NCBI RefSeq assembly: GCF_013408175.1
Contig: NZ_JACBYW010000004.1
Coordinates: 443,583 to 507,582, forward strand
Reading direction: 5' to 3'
DNA: 64,000 nucleotides
Origin: Actinopolyspora biskrensis
GTDB lineage: Bacteria > Actinomycetota > Actinomycetes > Mycobacteriales > Pseudonocardiaceae
Part shown: piece by piece, positions 25,776 through 34,743 of the stretch
Layout: each line of letters starts with the position of its first letter
Numbering within the stretch: position 1 is the stretch's first letter
Program-made: the position numbers and the translations under genes
The notes under the pieces: model-generated
Seen by the model: the letters and a program-made list of their open reading frames with translations, nothing else
Told to the model about the DNA's origin: nothing
The model's database searches: none

Positions 25776-28302
25776 ACCGTGCTCCCCCGCCGCGCAGGCG
25801 CTGTCCCGCGACGCGCCGGATCCTGCCCGCGGCGCGCCTGGCCACCTCCCGCGGACCTCCCCTGCCGAGGTACTCGCGCATCAGTTCCACGTCCTGGCGC
25901 AGGGCCGCCGTCCTGCTCGGGCGGGGTGTCCTGCTCAGCGGCGCCGAACCACGCAGCCTGTCCGGGGCGGGGCGGGGGTCGCGGCAGAACTCGGTCAGCG
26001 GAGCGAGCACGGAGTCCCAGGTGAACCGCTGCCCGACGGCGGCTATCCGTTCCACGCAGCGCGCGGCGAACCGCTCGTCGTAGAGCACCTTCTCCAGCGC
26101 CTCGGCCAGCCTCTCCGGGTCCTCGGATGGGACGACCACGCCGAGTTCCTCCTCCCGCACCAGGTCGGCGAAGGAGTCCCCCTCGGTGGTGACCACGGGA
26201 AGCCCGGCCCACAGGTAGTCCAGCATCCGGGTGCGGAAGGCGAAGGTGGTCTCGACGTGCTCGAAGTGGGTGGTGATCCCGCAGTCGGCGTCCAGCAGGT
26301 AGTTCTGGCGCTGCTCGTAGGGGACCCAGGTTTCGTTGAAGAACACGTGCTTGTCGGTGAGCCCCAGTCGCTCCGCGAGTTCGCGGGCCGCATCGGCCAT
26401 CCCCATCTCGGGGACGTCGGGGTTGGGATGGCGCATCCCGAGGAAGAACAGCCGCAGATCGGGGTGCTGCCCCGACATCCGGTGCACGGCGTGCAGCAGG
26501 GTGAGCGGGTCGAACCAGCTGTACACCCCGCCCGCCCAGAGCACGACCTTGTCGGTGGAAGCGATTCCCGCGGTTCCCTCCCGGAGGCCGGGCCCCGAAC
26601 GACGGGGAGGGGTAGCGGGCAGGCCGAAGGGCGCCACCGATACCAGCGAGCGCATGGTGGGGTCGGTGTCGTAGACCGCGGGCGAGATCCGGCCCAACGC
26701 TGCCAGGTGCCCCAGCCAGAAGTGCCGCTGCCGCTGCGAGGCGCACAGGAAGAAGTCACCTCGGCGCAACTGCGCGTTGAGCACCTCGGTGGTGCCGCGC
26801 AGGTCCGCCGCGCGGCGTTCGTCGTCGGTGTCCCTTCCCTGCTCGAGCAGCTCCAGGTGCATCGGGTCGTAGATGTCGCAGACCACGATCGTCTCGGACT
26901 CCGCCCGCTTGAGCGAGGAGGCCACTTCCAGCACGTGGCCCTGCAGGACGACGATGTCGGCCCAGTCCACCTGGGCGGCGATCTCGCGGGGAGCGCACCG
27001 CAGGACGGGGAACCGTTTCTCCGGAACGTCCACCCGCGAGTTGATGCTGATCAGCCGCACGTCGTGTTCCGCGGCGAGGGTCTCCGCGATGTGCCAGGCG
27101 CGGATGGCGGGCCCGGCCATCCGCTCGGTGATCGCGTCCCCGGTGATCACCGCGATTTTGCGCGGTGATCCGAAGACGCCGTCCAGTTCGAAGGCCCGCA
27201 CGAGCGCGTCGTGCGCGGCCAGGTAGCGGGGGAGGGGATAGGCGGGCTCCATGGCCCGGCGCATCAGCGGGAGCAGATCGACATCGGCGCGGACCCGCTC
27301 GCGCTGTTCGATCTCGCGGGAGTTCTTGAACTCCGGCAGCAACTCCACGAACTGGTCGATCGCCAGCATCCCGGCCAGGGCCTCGCGGCTGACCGGTGCC
27401 GCGGTCTCGTCCTCGCGCGGATCGGCCGGTCGCCGGTCCAGTTCCAGCTGTTTCGGGTCCACCTCGCCGCGCGCGGTCGACCTGCGCACCGTCAGGGCCA
27501 GCGCGGCGGGCAGCGCGCGGGCCAGGGTCTCCTCCGAGGCGTTCTTGTACAGGGCGGCCAGGGCGTTGCGCTCCAGCAGGTAGTGCTCCCGGGCCGAGCT
27601 CACCGTGGCCATCGACTCGTGGTGCCGGTGGTAGGACAGGCAACCGGGTTGGTAGCGCACCCGCCAGCCGCGCAGGTTGAGCCGCCACCCCAGGTCCACG
27701 TCCTCGTAGAACATGAAGAAGCGCTCGTCGAAGCCGCCCAGCCGTTCGAAGAGCTCGGCCCGGACGAACAGTGCGGAGCCGGTTCCGAACAGCACGTCCC
27801 GGGCCGCGTCGTGGCTCCCGTCGTCGATCTCCCCGGCGTGGCGCTTGTAGCCCATCCCGAACCAGGTGAGCCCGCCGTCGACGAAGTCGACGCGATTGCC
27901 CTCCCAGTCGAGCACCTTCCCCGCGACGGCGCCCACGGTCGGTTCCGCCCGCAGCGTTCGGACGGCGGCGCGCGCCCACTGCGCGTCGGGCACGGCGTCG
28001 TTGTTCAGGAACGCCAGCACACTGCCGCCCGCTTCGCGCGCTCCCAGGTTGCACCCGCCCGCGAAGCCGAGGTTTTCCGGGGAGTCGAACACCCGCACCC
28101 CTTCGAGGGCCTTGATGCGCCGGGAACTCCCGTCCTCCGCTGAGTTGTTCACGCAGATCGGCTCGATCCGGTCCGCGGGGTAGTCGAGCTCGTCACGTAG
28201 CGCTTTCAGGCAGGCGACGGTGCTGTCGGTGCCGTGGTAGTTGACGGTGATGACCGACACCGTCGGGAGGTCTGCACTGTCACGGGAATCAGCCACGTCC
28301 AC
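25774..28302 (-). CDS. Bifunctional GT2-GT4 glycosyltransferase fusion
   Basis: An 842-residue cytoplasmic protein with two catalytic modules. Residues about 12-290 are GT2 (SVITVNYHG, LGFAGGCNLG, LAFLNNDAVPDAQW with the Asp pair, and FFMFYEDVDLGWRLNLRGW). Residues about 380-770 are GT4 (KIAVITGDAITERMAGPA, VVLWAGGVYSWFDPLTLL, and the donor-site region TTFAFRTRMLDYLWAGLPVV). The C-terminal 60 residues are basic and could contact the membrane. The GTG at 28302 is preceded by a possible GATAGGGC box and no strong ribosome site. It heads a minus-strand pair with the GT4 gene downstream. Such fusions usually add two sugars in sequence to one glycan. Confidence 0.88.
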   Translation of the reverse strand: MDVADSRDSADLPTVSVITVNYHGTDSTVACLKALRDELDYPADRIEPICVNNSAEDGSSRRIKALEGVRVFDSPENLGFAGGCNLGAREAGGSVLAFLNNDAVPDAQWARAAVRTLRAEPTVGAVAGKVLDWEGNRVDFVDGGLTWFGMGYKRHAGEIDDGSHDAARDVLFGTGSALFVRAELFERLGGFDERFFMFYEDVDLGWRLNLRGWRVRYQPGCLSYHRHHESMATVSSAREHYLLERNALAALYKNASEETLARALPAALALTVRRSTARGEVDPKQLELDRRPADPREDETAAPVSREALAGMLAIDQFVELLPEFKNSREIEQRERVRADVDLLPLMRRAMEPAYPLPRYLAAHDALVRAFELDGVFGSPRKIAVITGDAITERMAGPAIRAWHIAETLAAEHDVRLISINSRVDVPEKRFPVLRCAPREIAAQVDWADIVVLQGHVLEVASSLKRAESETIVVCDIYDPMHLELLEQGRDTDDERRAADLRGTTEVLNAQLRRGDFFLCASQRQRHFWLGHLAALGRISPAVYDTDPTMRSLVSVAPFGLPATPPRRSGPGLREGTAGIASTDKVVLWAGGVYSWFDPLTLLHAVHRMSGQHPDLRLFFLGMRHPNPDVPEMGMADAARELAERLGLTDKHVFFNETWVPYEQRQNYLLDADCGITTHFEHVETTFAFRTRMLDYLWAGLPVVTTEGDSFADLVREEELGVVVPSEDPERLAEALEKVLYDERFAARCVERIAAVGQRFTWDSVLAPLTEFCRDPRPAPDRLRGSAPLSRTPRPSRTAALRQDVELMREYLGRGGPREVARRAAGRIRRVAGQRLRGGGAR

Positions 28303-28507
28303 AAGCTTGCCCTATCGGTCCCGAGCGCCGGTGGCGGATGCGAGATCATCGCGGCTGATCGACCCTCTCGGGTTTGACCGGGGCCGTCGGTCCGGTTGTC
28401 CCGTTTCGTGCCGGTGCGACCGTTCGATCTGGTTTCATGATCCGGCACTTGCTCACTTCGGCGGTGGAGGACGCGCGCTCCGGAGTGACCGCTTCGACGA
28501 GAGACCA

Positions 28508-29145
28508 GTGGGGAGGACGCCCTCGGATCCGGACGAGATGCTTGCCGGTTTTCGCAAGCAGATCGAGGACAAGATGCAGCAGGCCGAGCGGATCAAGGAG
28601 GCGGCCACGGCCGTGCGGGCCGAATCGTCCAACAAGGACGGTTCGGTTCGGGTGACCGTCGATCAGAACGGCAACATGTCGGACCTGGAGCTGACCGACG
28701 GTGCGCTGCGTCGCCGTCCGGACGAGCTTTCCAGCGAGATCATGTCCACGGCGCGTTCCGCGCGGACTCAGCTGTCCGAACGGATGCGCGAGGCCATGGA
28801 ACCGGTGCTGGGCAGCGACACCGAAACGCTCGAATCGGTGCTTTCCGGTGTGCGGGACCGCTTCCCCGGCGATTCGGAGGAACCGGCGGAGCGGGGGGCG
28901 GCGTCGAAAAGCTCGCCGAGATCGTCAAGAAGCTCAAACCGGTACTGTCCAAGGTCGACGAAGCCCTGCAGCCCGGTTCGAAGCTCGGGAAGTCGGTCCA
29001 GAACTGGGCCGGGAACAGTTCGCTGGCGAACCTGAGCCGGACGCAGGAAGTGATCCGAAACACCGCGGCCATCGGTGCGACCCATGAGGACCAGGACTAC
29101 ACCCAGCACGTGCGCGGGAACGACGAGCACACCGGCCAGGCCTAG
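28508..29145 (+). pseudogene. YbaB/EbfC-like gene with apparent -1 frameshift in a G6 run
   Basis: The first frame begins at GTG 28508 (or ATG 28538) with EMLAGFRKQIEDKMQQAERI, then VRVTVDQNGNMSDLELTDGA, which is the YbaB/EbfC nucleoid-associated fold. After SEEPAERG at about 28895 this frame turns into a Ser/Arg-rich string ending at 29035. The -1 frame continues with sensible protein: VEKLAEIVKKLKPVLSKVDE ... GSKLGKSVQNWAGNSSLANL ... ending HVRGNDEHTGQA at 29145, with no start codon of its own. One extra G in the GGGGGG run at 28893-28898 would join them. Either the gene is broken, the run is a sequencing error, or ribosomes slip there. Confidence 0.65.
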
Positions 29146-29168
29146 GAACCTCGGGGAGTCGTGGTACT

Positions 29169-29210
29169 CGGTGGCTCTCCGGAGAACTCCTCTCCTGCGG
29201 GGAGCCACCG
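29169..29210. terminator. Hairpin between YbaB-like gene and next gene
   Basis: CGGTGGCTC and GAGCCACCG form a 9-bp stem around a 24-base loop in the 87-base gap. It may terminate the YbaB-like transcript or regulate the following gene. Confidence 0.4.
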
Positions 29211-29232
29211 TGAAGTCGTTGTGAGGGAAGCT

Positions 29233-29748
29233 GTGCGCGTCGTGCGTGTCGTTCGTGATGTGTTGCTGGTCCCGTTGGGGCTGGTGCTGTTCCTGTCCGG
29301 GATCTTCGTGGTGTTGCCGTTCTTCGGTGTGGGTGCGGCCGGTGCGGAGGTGACCGCCCGGGGGACGGCGGTGGCTCAGCAGTGTCGTTTCGCGGGGCCG
29401 ATCGCGGACTCGGATGCTCCGGAGGGGGGTAACGTCCTCGGTTTCGGGCACACCTGTCAGGCGCGGGTGACGTGGCGGGACGGGACCACGGAGTTGCGGG
29501 AGGTGTCCGGTTCGCAGCTGACGCCGGACGACGTCGGCACCGAGGTCGCGGTGGTCGAGCGGGCGGTCGACGACTCGGCGCGCGGGAGCGGAACGCGTCC
29601 GCAGCTGTATCGGGCCGACTTCGAGCCGAACATGTGGCTGGGCGTTCCGGTGCTGCTCGTCGTGATGTTCCTCGGGTTCGCCGTGGCCGGCCCTGCCGCT
29701 TCGAGGCTCTACAAGCGCTTTCGGAGCGGGGAACCGGCCAATGCCTGA
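29233..29748 (+). CDS. Two-TM membrane protein with exported central domain, unknown
   Basis: A 171-residue protein. TM1 is VLLVPLGLVLFLSGIFVVLP (about residues 9-28), followed by an extracytoplasmic domain of about 100 residues with two Cys (AQQCRF and GHTCQA) that could form a disulphide, and TM2 WLGVPVLLVVMFLGFAVAG near the end. The GTG at 29233 has GAGGGAAG at good spacing; earlier GTGs in frame lack one. It follows the YbaB-like gene. I do not recognise a function; similar membrane proteins occur near type VII secretion-related genes in Pseudonocardiales, which is only suggestive. Confidence 0.65.
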   Translation: MRVVRVVRDVLLVPLGLVLFLSGIFVVLPFFGVGAAGAEVTARGTAVAQQCRFAGPIADSDAPEGGNVLGFGHTCQARVTWRDGTTELREVSGSQLTPDDVGTEVAVVERAVDDSARGSGTRPQLYRADFEPNMWLGVPVLLVVMFLGFAVAGPAASRLYKRFRSGEPANA

Positions 29749-29759
29749 GAACCCGCCGG

Positions 29760-30689
29760 TCAGCGTCCTGCCCACCGCCGCCACACGAGCTCCCGGTCCA
29801 CAACGGACCGCGCGGTTACGGCGCGGCGGGCCCGCAGGTTCGCCGGGATGCGCGCGAGCACTTCCCCGAGCACCCGGATCCGCAGTGCGACCCGGAAGTT
29901 CGCGGCCCGCGGCACCCGGACTCCGCGCAGCCTGCGCGGCGGCAGCGCCAGCGTGATCGCCGCGAAGCGCAGCAGCTCGCGCACGGCTGTCCCGGCGGGA
30001 GCGCAGCGCAGCAGCATCAGCAGCCTGTTGCGCTCGTTCCAGCGGTGGAAACGGGCCGAACCGTGTTCGGAGGAGGCGCCCAGCGAGTGCGCGCAGCTCG
30101 CGTCGGTGGGAACGATCCCGTGACCGGCCAGTCGCAGCCGCCAGGACGTGTCGGTGTCCTCGTAGTAGCAGAAGAAAGCTGCCGGTACGCCGCCGACCGC
30201 GCGAAGAGCGGTGGTGCGCAGCAGGGCCGCCCCGCCGCAGAACCCGAAAACGCTGCCCGGTTCGCGCGTGTCCGCGCCGTGGCCGGTTTCGGTGAGTCGC
30301 ACCCCCGCCGACACTTCTCCGTCCGCCGTGCGCAGCAGACAGGCCGCCGCCGCGGCCAGCGGTGCGGCGTCGAGCTCGGACTCCGATGTGTCCAGCCAGC
30401 CGGGCTCGGGGCGCGCGTCGTCGTTCAACCACGCGAAGTACGGGGTCTCCACCAGTTCGAGGGCCCGGGAGAGTCCCCCGGCGTAGCCCAGGTTGCGGGA
30501 CAGCCGCAGCACCTCGGGGTTCGACGGGTGCTCGGCGAGCACCCGCGCGGTGCCGTCGTCGGAGGCGTTGTCCACGACGAGCAGCCGGTGGGGGCGCTGA
30601 ACGGCCAGCGCGTCCAGGCACTCCGCGATGTGGGCGCGCCCGCGCCAGGTGACCACGACCACGGTGCTGCGCGTGTGTTCCTCGTCCAC
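29760..30689 (-). CDS. GT2 family glycosyltransferase
   Basis: A 309-residue GT-A fold enzyme of the rhamnosyltransferase-like GT2 group. STVVVVTWRG starts the Rossmann-like half, DNASDDGT and LSRNLGYAGGLSRALE follow, FAWLNDDARPEPGW carries the DxD-like Asp pair, and FFCYYEDTDTSWRLRLAGHG is the acceptor/base region. The C-terminus is Arg-rich and probably membrane-facing. The GTG at 30689 has a TAACCT box 7 bases upstream and no ribosome site, so it is probably leaderless. It is divergent from the GT4 gene at 30772. Confidence 0.88.
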   Translation of the reverse strand: MDEEHTRSTVVVVTWRGRAHIAECLDALAVQRPHRLLVVDNASDDGTARVLAEHPSNPEVLRLSRNLGYAGGLSRALELVETPYFAWLNDDARPEPGWLDTSESELDAAPLAAAAACLLRTADGEVSAGVRLTETGHGADTREPGSVFGFCGGAALLRTTALRAVGGVPAAFFCYYEDTDTSWRLRLAGHGIVPTDASCAHSLGASSEHGSARFHRWNERNRLLMLLRCAPAGTAVRELLRFAAITLALPPRRLRGVRVPRAANFRVALRIRVLGEVLARIPANLRARRAVTARSVVDRELVWRRWAGR

Positions 30690-30696
30690 CGTGACG

Positions 30697-30702
30697 AGGT
30701 TA
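30697..30702 (-). promoter_or_regulatory. -10 box of leaderless GT2 gene
   Basis: TAACCT on the minus strand lies 7 bases before the GTG at 30689. Confidence 0.4.
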
Positions 30703-30771
30703 TCCGCCCGCCGGACCGGTGTGGTTGGCTTGTCCGGCAGGTCCAGCCCCGAGCTCTCCCGGAGGCCGACG

Positions 30772-31869
30772 GTGCCCGAACTGGTCGTGGTCGCCGAGCA
30801 GCTGCTCGCCCCCGTACCCGGGGGGACGGGTCGCTACACCCGCGAGTTGCTGCGCGCGCTCGCGGCCACCGCCCCCGGCGGCTGGGAAGTGCGCACCGTG
30901 GTCAGCGCGGGCGGGGACGCGAGCCGGGCCGAGGTCGAGGGGGTGCGCGGACCACGGGTGCTGCCGCTGCCGCGCCGGGCGCTGACACTGGCCTGGCAGT
31001 ACGGTCGCGGGCCCCGGACCGGGGGTGATTCCGTGCACGCCCCCACCCCGCTGTTCCCCCCGGTTCCCCGGGGAACCGGGCTGGTCGTGAGCGTGCACGA
31101 CACCGTCCCGTGGAGCCATCCCGCGACGCTGACCCCGCGTGGTGCGTCCTGGCACCGGAGGGTGGTGGCCAGGGCCGCGCGGGAGGCCGACGCCGTGGTG
31201 GTGCCCACGGAGGCGGTCGCCGCGGACCTCGCCGCTCGGGTGCGGGTTTCCGCGCGGCTCGAAGTGGTCCCCGAAGGGGTGAGCTCCTCGGTCGCGCCGG
31301 GAACGGACTCCCCGGAGCTCGTGCGACGGCTGGAACCGCCACCGCGCTTTCTGCTCGCGCTCGGCACGGTCGAGCCGCGGAAAGGGCACGAGACCCTGGT
31401 CAGAGCCCTCACCGATCCGGGACTCGAGGGGGTCTCACTGCTCGTGGTGGGAAAACCCGGCTGGGGCGGGGTCGATCCGCCCGGGCTGGCCGAACGGCAC
31501 GGGCTGGACCGGAACCGGGTGCGTTGGCTCGACTCCGTCGACGACGCCGAGCTGGCCGTGCTGCTGCGCCACGCGAGCGCGCTGGTCGCGCCCAGCCTGG
31601 CCGAGGGGTTCGGCCTCCCCGTGGTGGAGGCCATGGCCGCGGGGGTCCCGGTGGTGCACTCGGACGCGCCCGCGCTGGTCGAGGTCGCGGGCGGCGCGGG
31701 GATCACGGTGCCGCGCGGCGACCCGGGCGCGCTGGCCGCGGCGCTGCGCGAGGTGCTCGGTGACCAGCGACGGGCCGCGGGGATGACCGAAGCGGGCAGG
31801 GAGCGGGCGGCGCGGTTCGACTGGCGGGACAGCGCGCGCCGGATCTGGAGGCTGCACACCGGCGAGTGA
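30772..31869 (+). CDS. GT4 family glycosyltransferase
   Basis: A 365-residue GT4 enzyme. The N-terminal half starts VPELVVVAEQLLAPVPGGTG and holds the GRYTRELLRAL helix. The donor half has FLLALGTVEPRKGHETLV and AEGFGLPVVEAMAAGVPVV. The GTG at 30772 follows CCCGGAGG at ideal spacing; the frame is open upstream into the divergent GT2 gene but without support. It is followed by a second GT4 gene 66 bases on, and the two resemble each other in order of motifs, suggesting an old duplication. The likely role is wall or surface glycan assembly. Confidence 0.85.
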   Translation: MPELVVVAEQLLAPVPGGTGRYTRELLRALAATAPGGWEVRTVVSAGGDASRAEVEGVRGPRVLPLPRRALTLAWQYGRGPRTGGDSVHAPTPLFPPVPRGTGLVVSVHDTVPWSHPATLTPRGASWHRRVVARAAREADAVVVPTEAVAADLAARVRVSARLEVVPEGVSSSVAPGTDSPELVRRLEPPPRFLLALGTVEPRKGHETLVRALTDPGLEGVSLLVVGKPGWGGVDPPGLAERHGLDRNRVRWLDSVDDAELAVLLRHASALVAPSLAEGFGLPVVEAMAAGVPVVHSDAPALVEVAGGAGITVPRGDPGALAAALREVLGDQRRAAGMTEAGRERAARFDWRDSARRIWRLHTGE

Positions 31870-31923
31870 CTTTCGCCCCGGACCGATTTGGCCATCCCGC
31901 CACGATGGTCCCCGAGGACCTCC

Positions 31924-31929
31924 TAGGCT
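31924..31929 (+). promoter_or_regulatory. -10 box of leaderless GT4 gene
   Basis: TAGGCT lies 6 bases before GTG 31936; a start point on the GTG would leave no untranslated leader. Confidence 0.5.
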
Positions 31930-31935
31930 GCTCAC

Positions 31936-33090
31936 GTGCACCGAGGTGATCCACACGTACTCGTCGACGCCACCGCCGTACCAGCGGACCGCGGTGGGGT
32001 CGGCCGCTATGTCGATTCCCTGTTGGCGGCTCTGGACATCACAGGCGCGCGGATGAGCGTGGCCTGCCAGCCGCGGGACGCGGCGCTGTACGACAGCATC
32101 GCCCCGCGCAGCCGGATCGTGCCCGCGGGCGAGGCGGTGGCCACGCGAACCGCCCGGCTGTCCTGGGAGCAGACCACGCTGCCGCGGCTGGCCCGCAGGC
32201 TGGGGGCCGGTGTGGTGCACTCGCCGCACTACACCGTCCCCCTGGCGAACACGAGCGCGTCGGTGGTCACGCTGCACGACGCCACCTTCTTCACCGACGC
32301 CGGGCTGCACTCCCCGGTCAAGGCCGGGTTCTTCCGGAACTGGACCCGGGCGGCCCTGCACAGGGCCACGGTGTGCGTCGTCCCGAGCAGGGCGACCTCG
32401 AACGAGCTGGTGCGCACGGTCGGGGCCGACCGGTCCCGGCTGCGGGTGATGTACCACGGGGTGGACCCGCGGCGTTTCCACCCGCCCGCACCGGAGGAGG
32501 TGGCCGCCGTGCGGCACGAGCTCTCCCTCGGAGACCAGCCCTACGTGGCCTTTCTGGGGACCCTGGAGCCGCGCAAGAACGTGCCGGCCCTGATCCGCGG
32601 TTTCGCCGAGGCGGCCGCGCGGCGTTCGGACCGTCCGGCCCTGGTGCTGGCCGGGCAGTCCGGCTGGGACACCGAGGTGGAGGAGGCCCTGGAGTCGGTG
32701 CCGCACCGGATCAGGGTGATCCGGGCCGGCTACGTCCCCGCGGAGTCGCTCGCCGGTTTCCTGGGCGGGGCCGCGGTGGTGGCCTATCCGAGCATCGGGG
32801 AGGGGTTCGGGTTGCCCGCGCTCGAGGCGATGGCCTGCGGAGCCCCCGTGCTCACCACCCGAAGACTCAGCTTGCCCGAGGTCGGTGGCGACGCCGTCGC
32901 CTACTGCGGGGTTCGCGAGCACCAGATAGCCCACGGGCTGAGCACGTTGTTGGACGACCCCGCGCGACGTGCGGAGCTGTCGGCCGCCGCGCAGCAGCGC
33001 GCGAAGGAGTTCACCTGGGAGGCGTGCGCGGCCAGCCACCGGGAGGCCTACGCGCACGCCGAGTACCTGCACCGCAAGAAGCGCCGCTAG
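31936..33090 (+). CDS. GT4 family glycosyltransferase (mannosyltransferase-like)
   Basis: A 384-residue GT4 enzyme: VLVDATAVPADRGGVGRYVD begins the fold, HSPHYTVPLANTSASVVTLH is the acceptor region, and PYVAFLGTLEPRKNVPALI with GEGFGLPALEAMACGAPVL forms the nucleotide-sugar site. The C-terminus is basic (HRKKRR). The leaderless GTG at 31936 is supported by the TAGGCT box. It lies directly upstream of wbbL on the same strand (43-base gap), so its product may act on the same lipid-linked glycan. Confidence 0.88.
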   Translation: MHRGDPHVLVDATAVPADRGGVGRYVDSLLAALDITGARMSVACQPRDAALYDSIAPRSRIVPAGEAVATRTARLSWEQTTLPRLARRLGAGVVHSPHYTVPLANTSASVVTLHDATFFTDAGLHSPVKAGFFRNWTRAALHRATVCVVPSRATSNELVRTVGADRSRLRVMYHGVDPRRFHPPAPEEVAAVRHELSLGDQPYVAFLGTLEPRKNVPALIRGFAEAAARRSDRPALVLAGQSGWDTEVEEALESVPHRIRVIRAGYVPAESLAGFLGGAAVVAYPSIGEGFGLPALEAMACGAPVLTTRRLSLPEVGGDAVAYCGVREHQIAHGLSTLLDDPARRAELSAAAQQRAKEFTWEACAASHREAYAHAEYLHRKKRR

Positions 33091-33133
33091 CTTCGGAACC
33101 TGTTCCGGAACGGCTTCTCGGGGAGGCCGAACG

Positions 33134-34027
33134 GTGCGGGGAGACGCGGCGTTGGAGAATGTCGGCGTGCGTGACAGCCAGAGTTACGGCGACGGACTCG
33201 CCGTCGTCACGGTTACCTACTCCCCGGGACGGACGCTCGACCGGTTCCTGGAGACGCTGCCCAAGGCCACCGACCGCCAGATCCGGGTGGTGCTGGCCGA
33301 CAACGGGTCGACGGACGGGGCTCCGGAACGGGCCGCCGAGCGTTCCGACGTCGAACTGGCCAGGATGTCGGGGAACCTCGGCTACGGTTCGGCGGCCAAC
33401 AGGGGGATCGCCGAACTGGGCGAGGACATCGGCTGGGTGGTCGTGTCCAACCCGGATGTGGAGTGGGGCGCCGGGAGTTTGGACGAGTTGTTGGCCGCCA
33501 CGGAACGCTGGCCGCGCGGCGGGGCCTTCGGTCCGTTGATCAGGGAGCCGGACGGCAGTGTCTACCCCTCGGCCAGACTGCTGCCCTCACTGGGGCGCGG
33601 TGCGGGGCACGCCCTGCTCGGCGGGGTGTGGCCGGGCAACCCGTTCAGCCGGGCCTACCTCCGGTCCACGGAGAGCTCGGCGGAGCGGACGGCCGGCTGG
33701 CTGTCCGGTTCCTGCCTGCTGCTGCGCCGTGCGGCGTTGGACTCGGTGACGGGATTCGACCCGCGCTACTTCATGTACTTCGAGGACGTGGACCTGGGAG
33801 ACCGGCTGGCCCGTGCCGGGTGGCTCAACGTCTACGTCCCGGACTCCGAGGTCGTGCACATCGGGGGACACGCCACGGCGCGCTCCTCGGGCCGCATGCT
33901 GACCGAGCACCACCGGAGCGCCTACCGCTATCTCGCCGACCGCTACTCGGGGCCCGCGCTCGCCCCGCTGCGGCTGGCGCTGCGCGGTGCGCTGGGAGCT
34001 CGGGCTCGTATCGCACGGCGACGCTAG
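33134..34027 (+). CDS. wbbL: Linker rhamnosyltransferase WbbL
   Basis: A 297-residue GT2 enzyme that should transfer L-rhamnose from dTDP-rhamnose to decaprenyl-PP-GlcNAc, making the disaccharide linker between arabinogalactan and peptidoglycan. The order TVTYSPGRTLDRFLETLPKA, LADNGSTDGAP, GNLGYGSAANRGIAELGE, VVSNPDVEWG, FGPLIREPDGSVYPSARLLP, LSGSCLLLRRAAL and YFMYFEDVDLGDRLARAGW matches the mycobacterial enzyme closely. I start at GTG 33134 because GGGGAGG lies 7 bases upstream; GTG 33167 is nearer the conserved start but has no site. RmlB/RmlD in this window make its donor. Confidence 0.92.
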   Translation: MRGDAALENVGVRDSQSYGDGLAVVTVTYSPGRTLDRFLETLPKATDRQIRVVLADNGSTDGAPERAAERSDVELARMSGNLGYGSAANRGIAELGEDIGWVVVSNPDVEWGAGSLDELLAATERWPRGGAFGPLIREPDGSVYPSARLLPSLGRGAGHALLGGVWPGNPFSRAYLRSTESSAERTAGWLSGSCLLLRRAALDSVTGFDPRYFMYFEDVDLGDRLARAGWLNVYVPDSEVVHIGGHATARSSGRMLTEHHRSAYRYLADRYSGPALAPLRLALRGALGARARIARRR

Positions 34028-34126
34028 GGTCCTTCACGGGGCGGCCCGGTTCGCTGGGTGAGCTCCTCGGCGCCCGCGTGCTGAACAACGCTCGACGAAG
34101 TCCTGCCTGCGGCTCGGGACGAGGTC

Positions 34127-34477
34127 TCAACCGAATTCCTGGGGGCTCCGCCGTGGATCGTGCGGATAGCTCGGTGCCGCTTCGATCCGGTGCGGCCTGG
34201 TCGGGGTTTCCTCCGCGTACTCGGGGCGGGTGCTCTCCGGATCGGTTGGCCACCCCCCGGCAGGGGCGTCGGGACGCTGTTCGGCCTCTCCCGCCGAGTC
34301 CTGGATGACCGTCGTCGAGTTCGGATCCGTTCCCTCCAGGTCCCGTACCGATTCACGCGGGATCCGCACGGTCTTGGACGCGTCCATCGGTGAAGTCGCG
34401 CTGTCCGGTGTGACGACGAACGCACCACGCGCCCGCGAACGAGCTAGTGCCTCGTCGGCCCGGTTGCGGGGGTCCAT
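34127..34477 (-). CDS. Conserved hypothetical protein, disordered
   Basis: A 116-residue hydrophilic protein starting at ATG 34477 after GAGAGGGACCC. The N-terminal part (NRADEALARSRARGAFVVTP, then DSATSPMDASKTVRIPR) looks conserved in type; the rest is Pro/Glu-rich and probably disordered. I recall such proteins beside the GDP-mannose pyrophosphorylase gene in Pseudonocardiales, but no function. It is divergent from that gene across 266 bases. Confidence 0.7.
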   Translation of the reverse strand: MDPRNRADEALARSRARGAFVVTPDSATSPMDASKTVRIPRESVRDLEGTDPNSTTVIQDSAGEAEQRPDAPAGGWPTDPESTRPEYAEETPTRPHRIEAAPSYPHDPRRSPQEFG

Positions 34478-34743
34478 GGGTCCCTCTCAATGCTGGCCGG
34501 TCGGTTGTCAGCCGCAGCGCGGCCCGCCTGCCGGCTGTGTCGCCGGTTCGAGTCGGCCGACCTCACGGCTTGGCCCCGTTGGTGGCAGATCCATCGTGAC
34601 AGAGCTTCCGGTGCCGCGTGGTCTCGCATTGACGGACCGTGCCGGATCGGGGCGCCATACCAGGGTGGCGCTGCTACTGCCAGAGTATTCCCCATACATT
34701 CCTACGTCAGGGTGAGTTGCCTAGCTCGGGGAGGAGCACGGTG

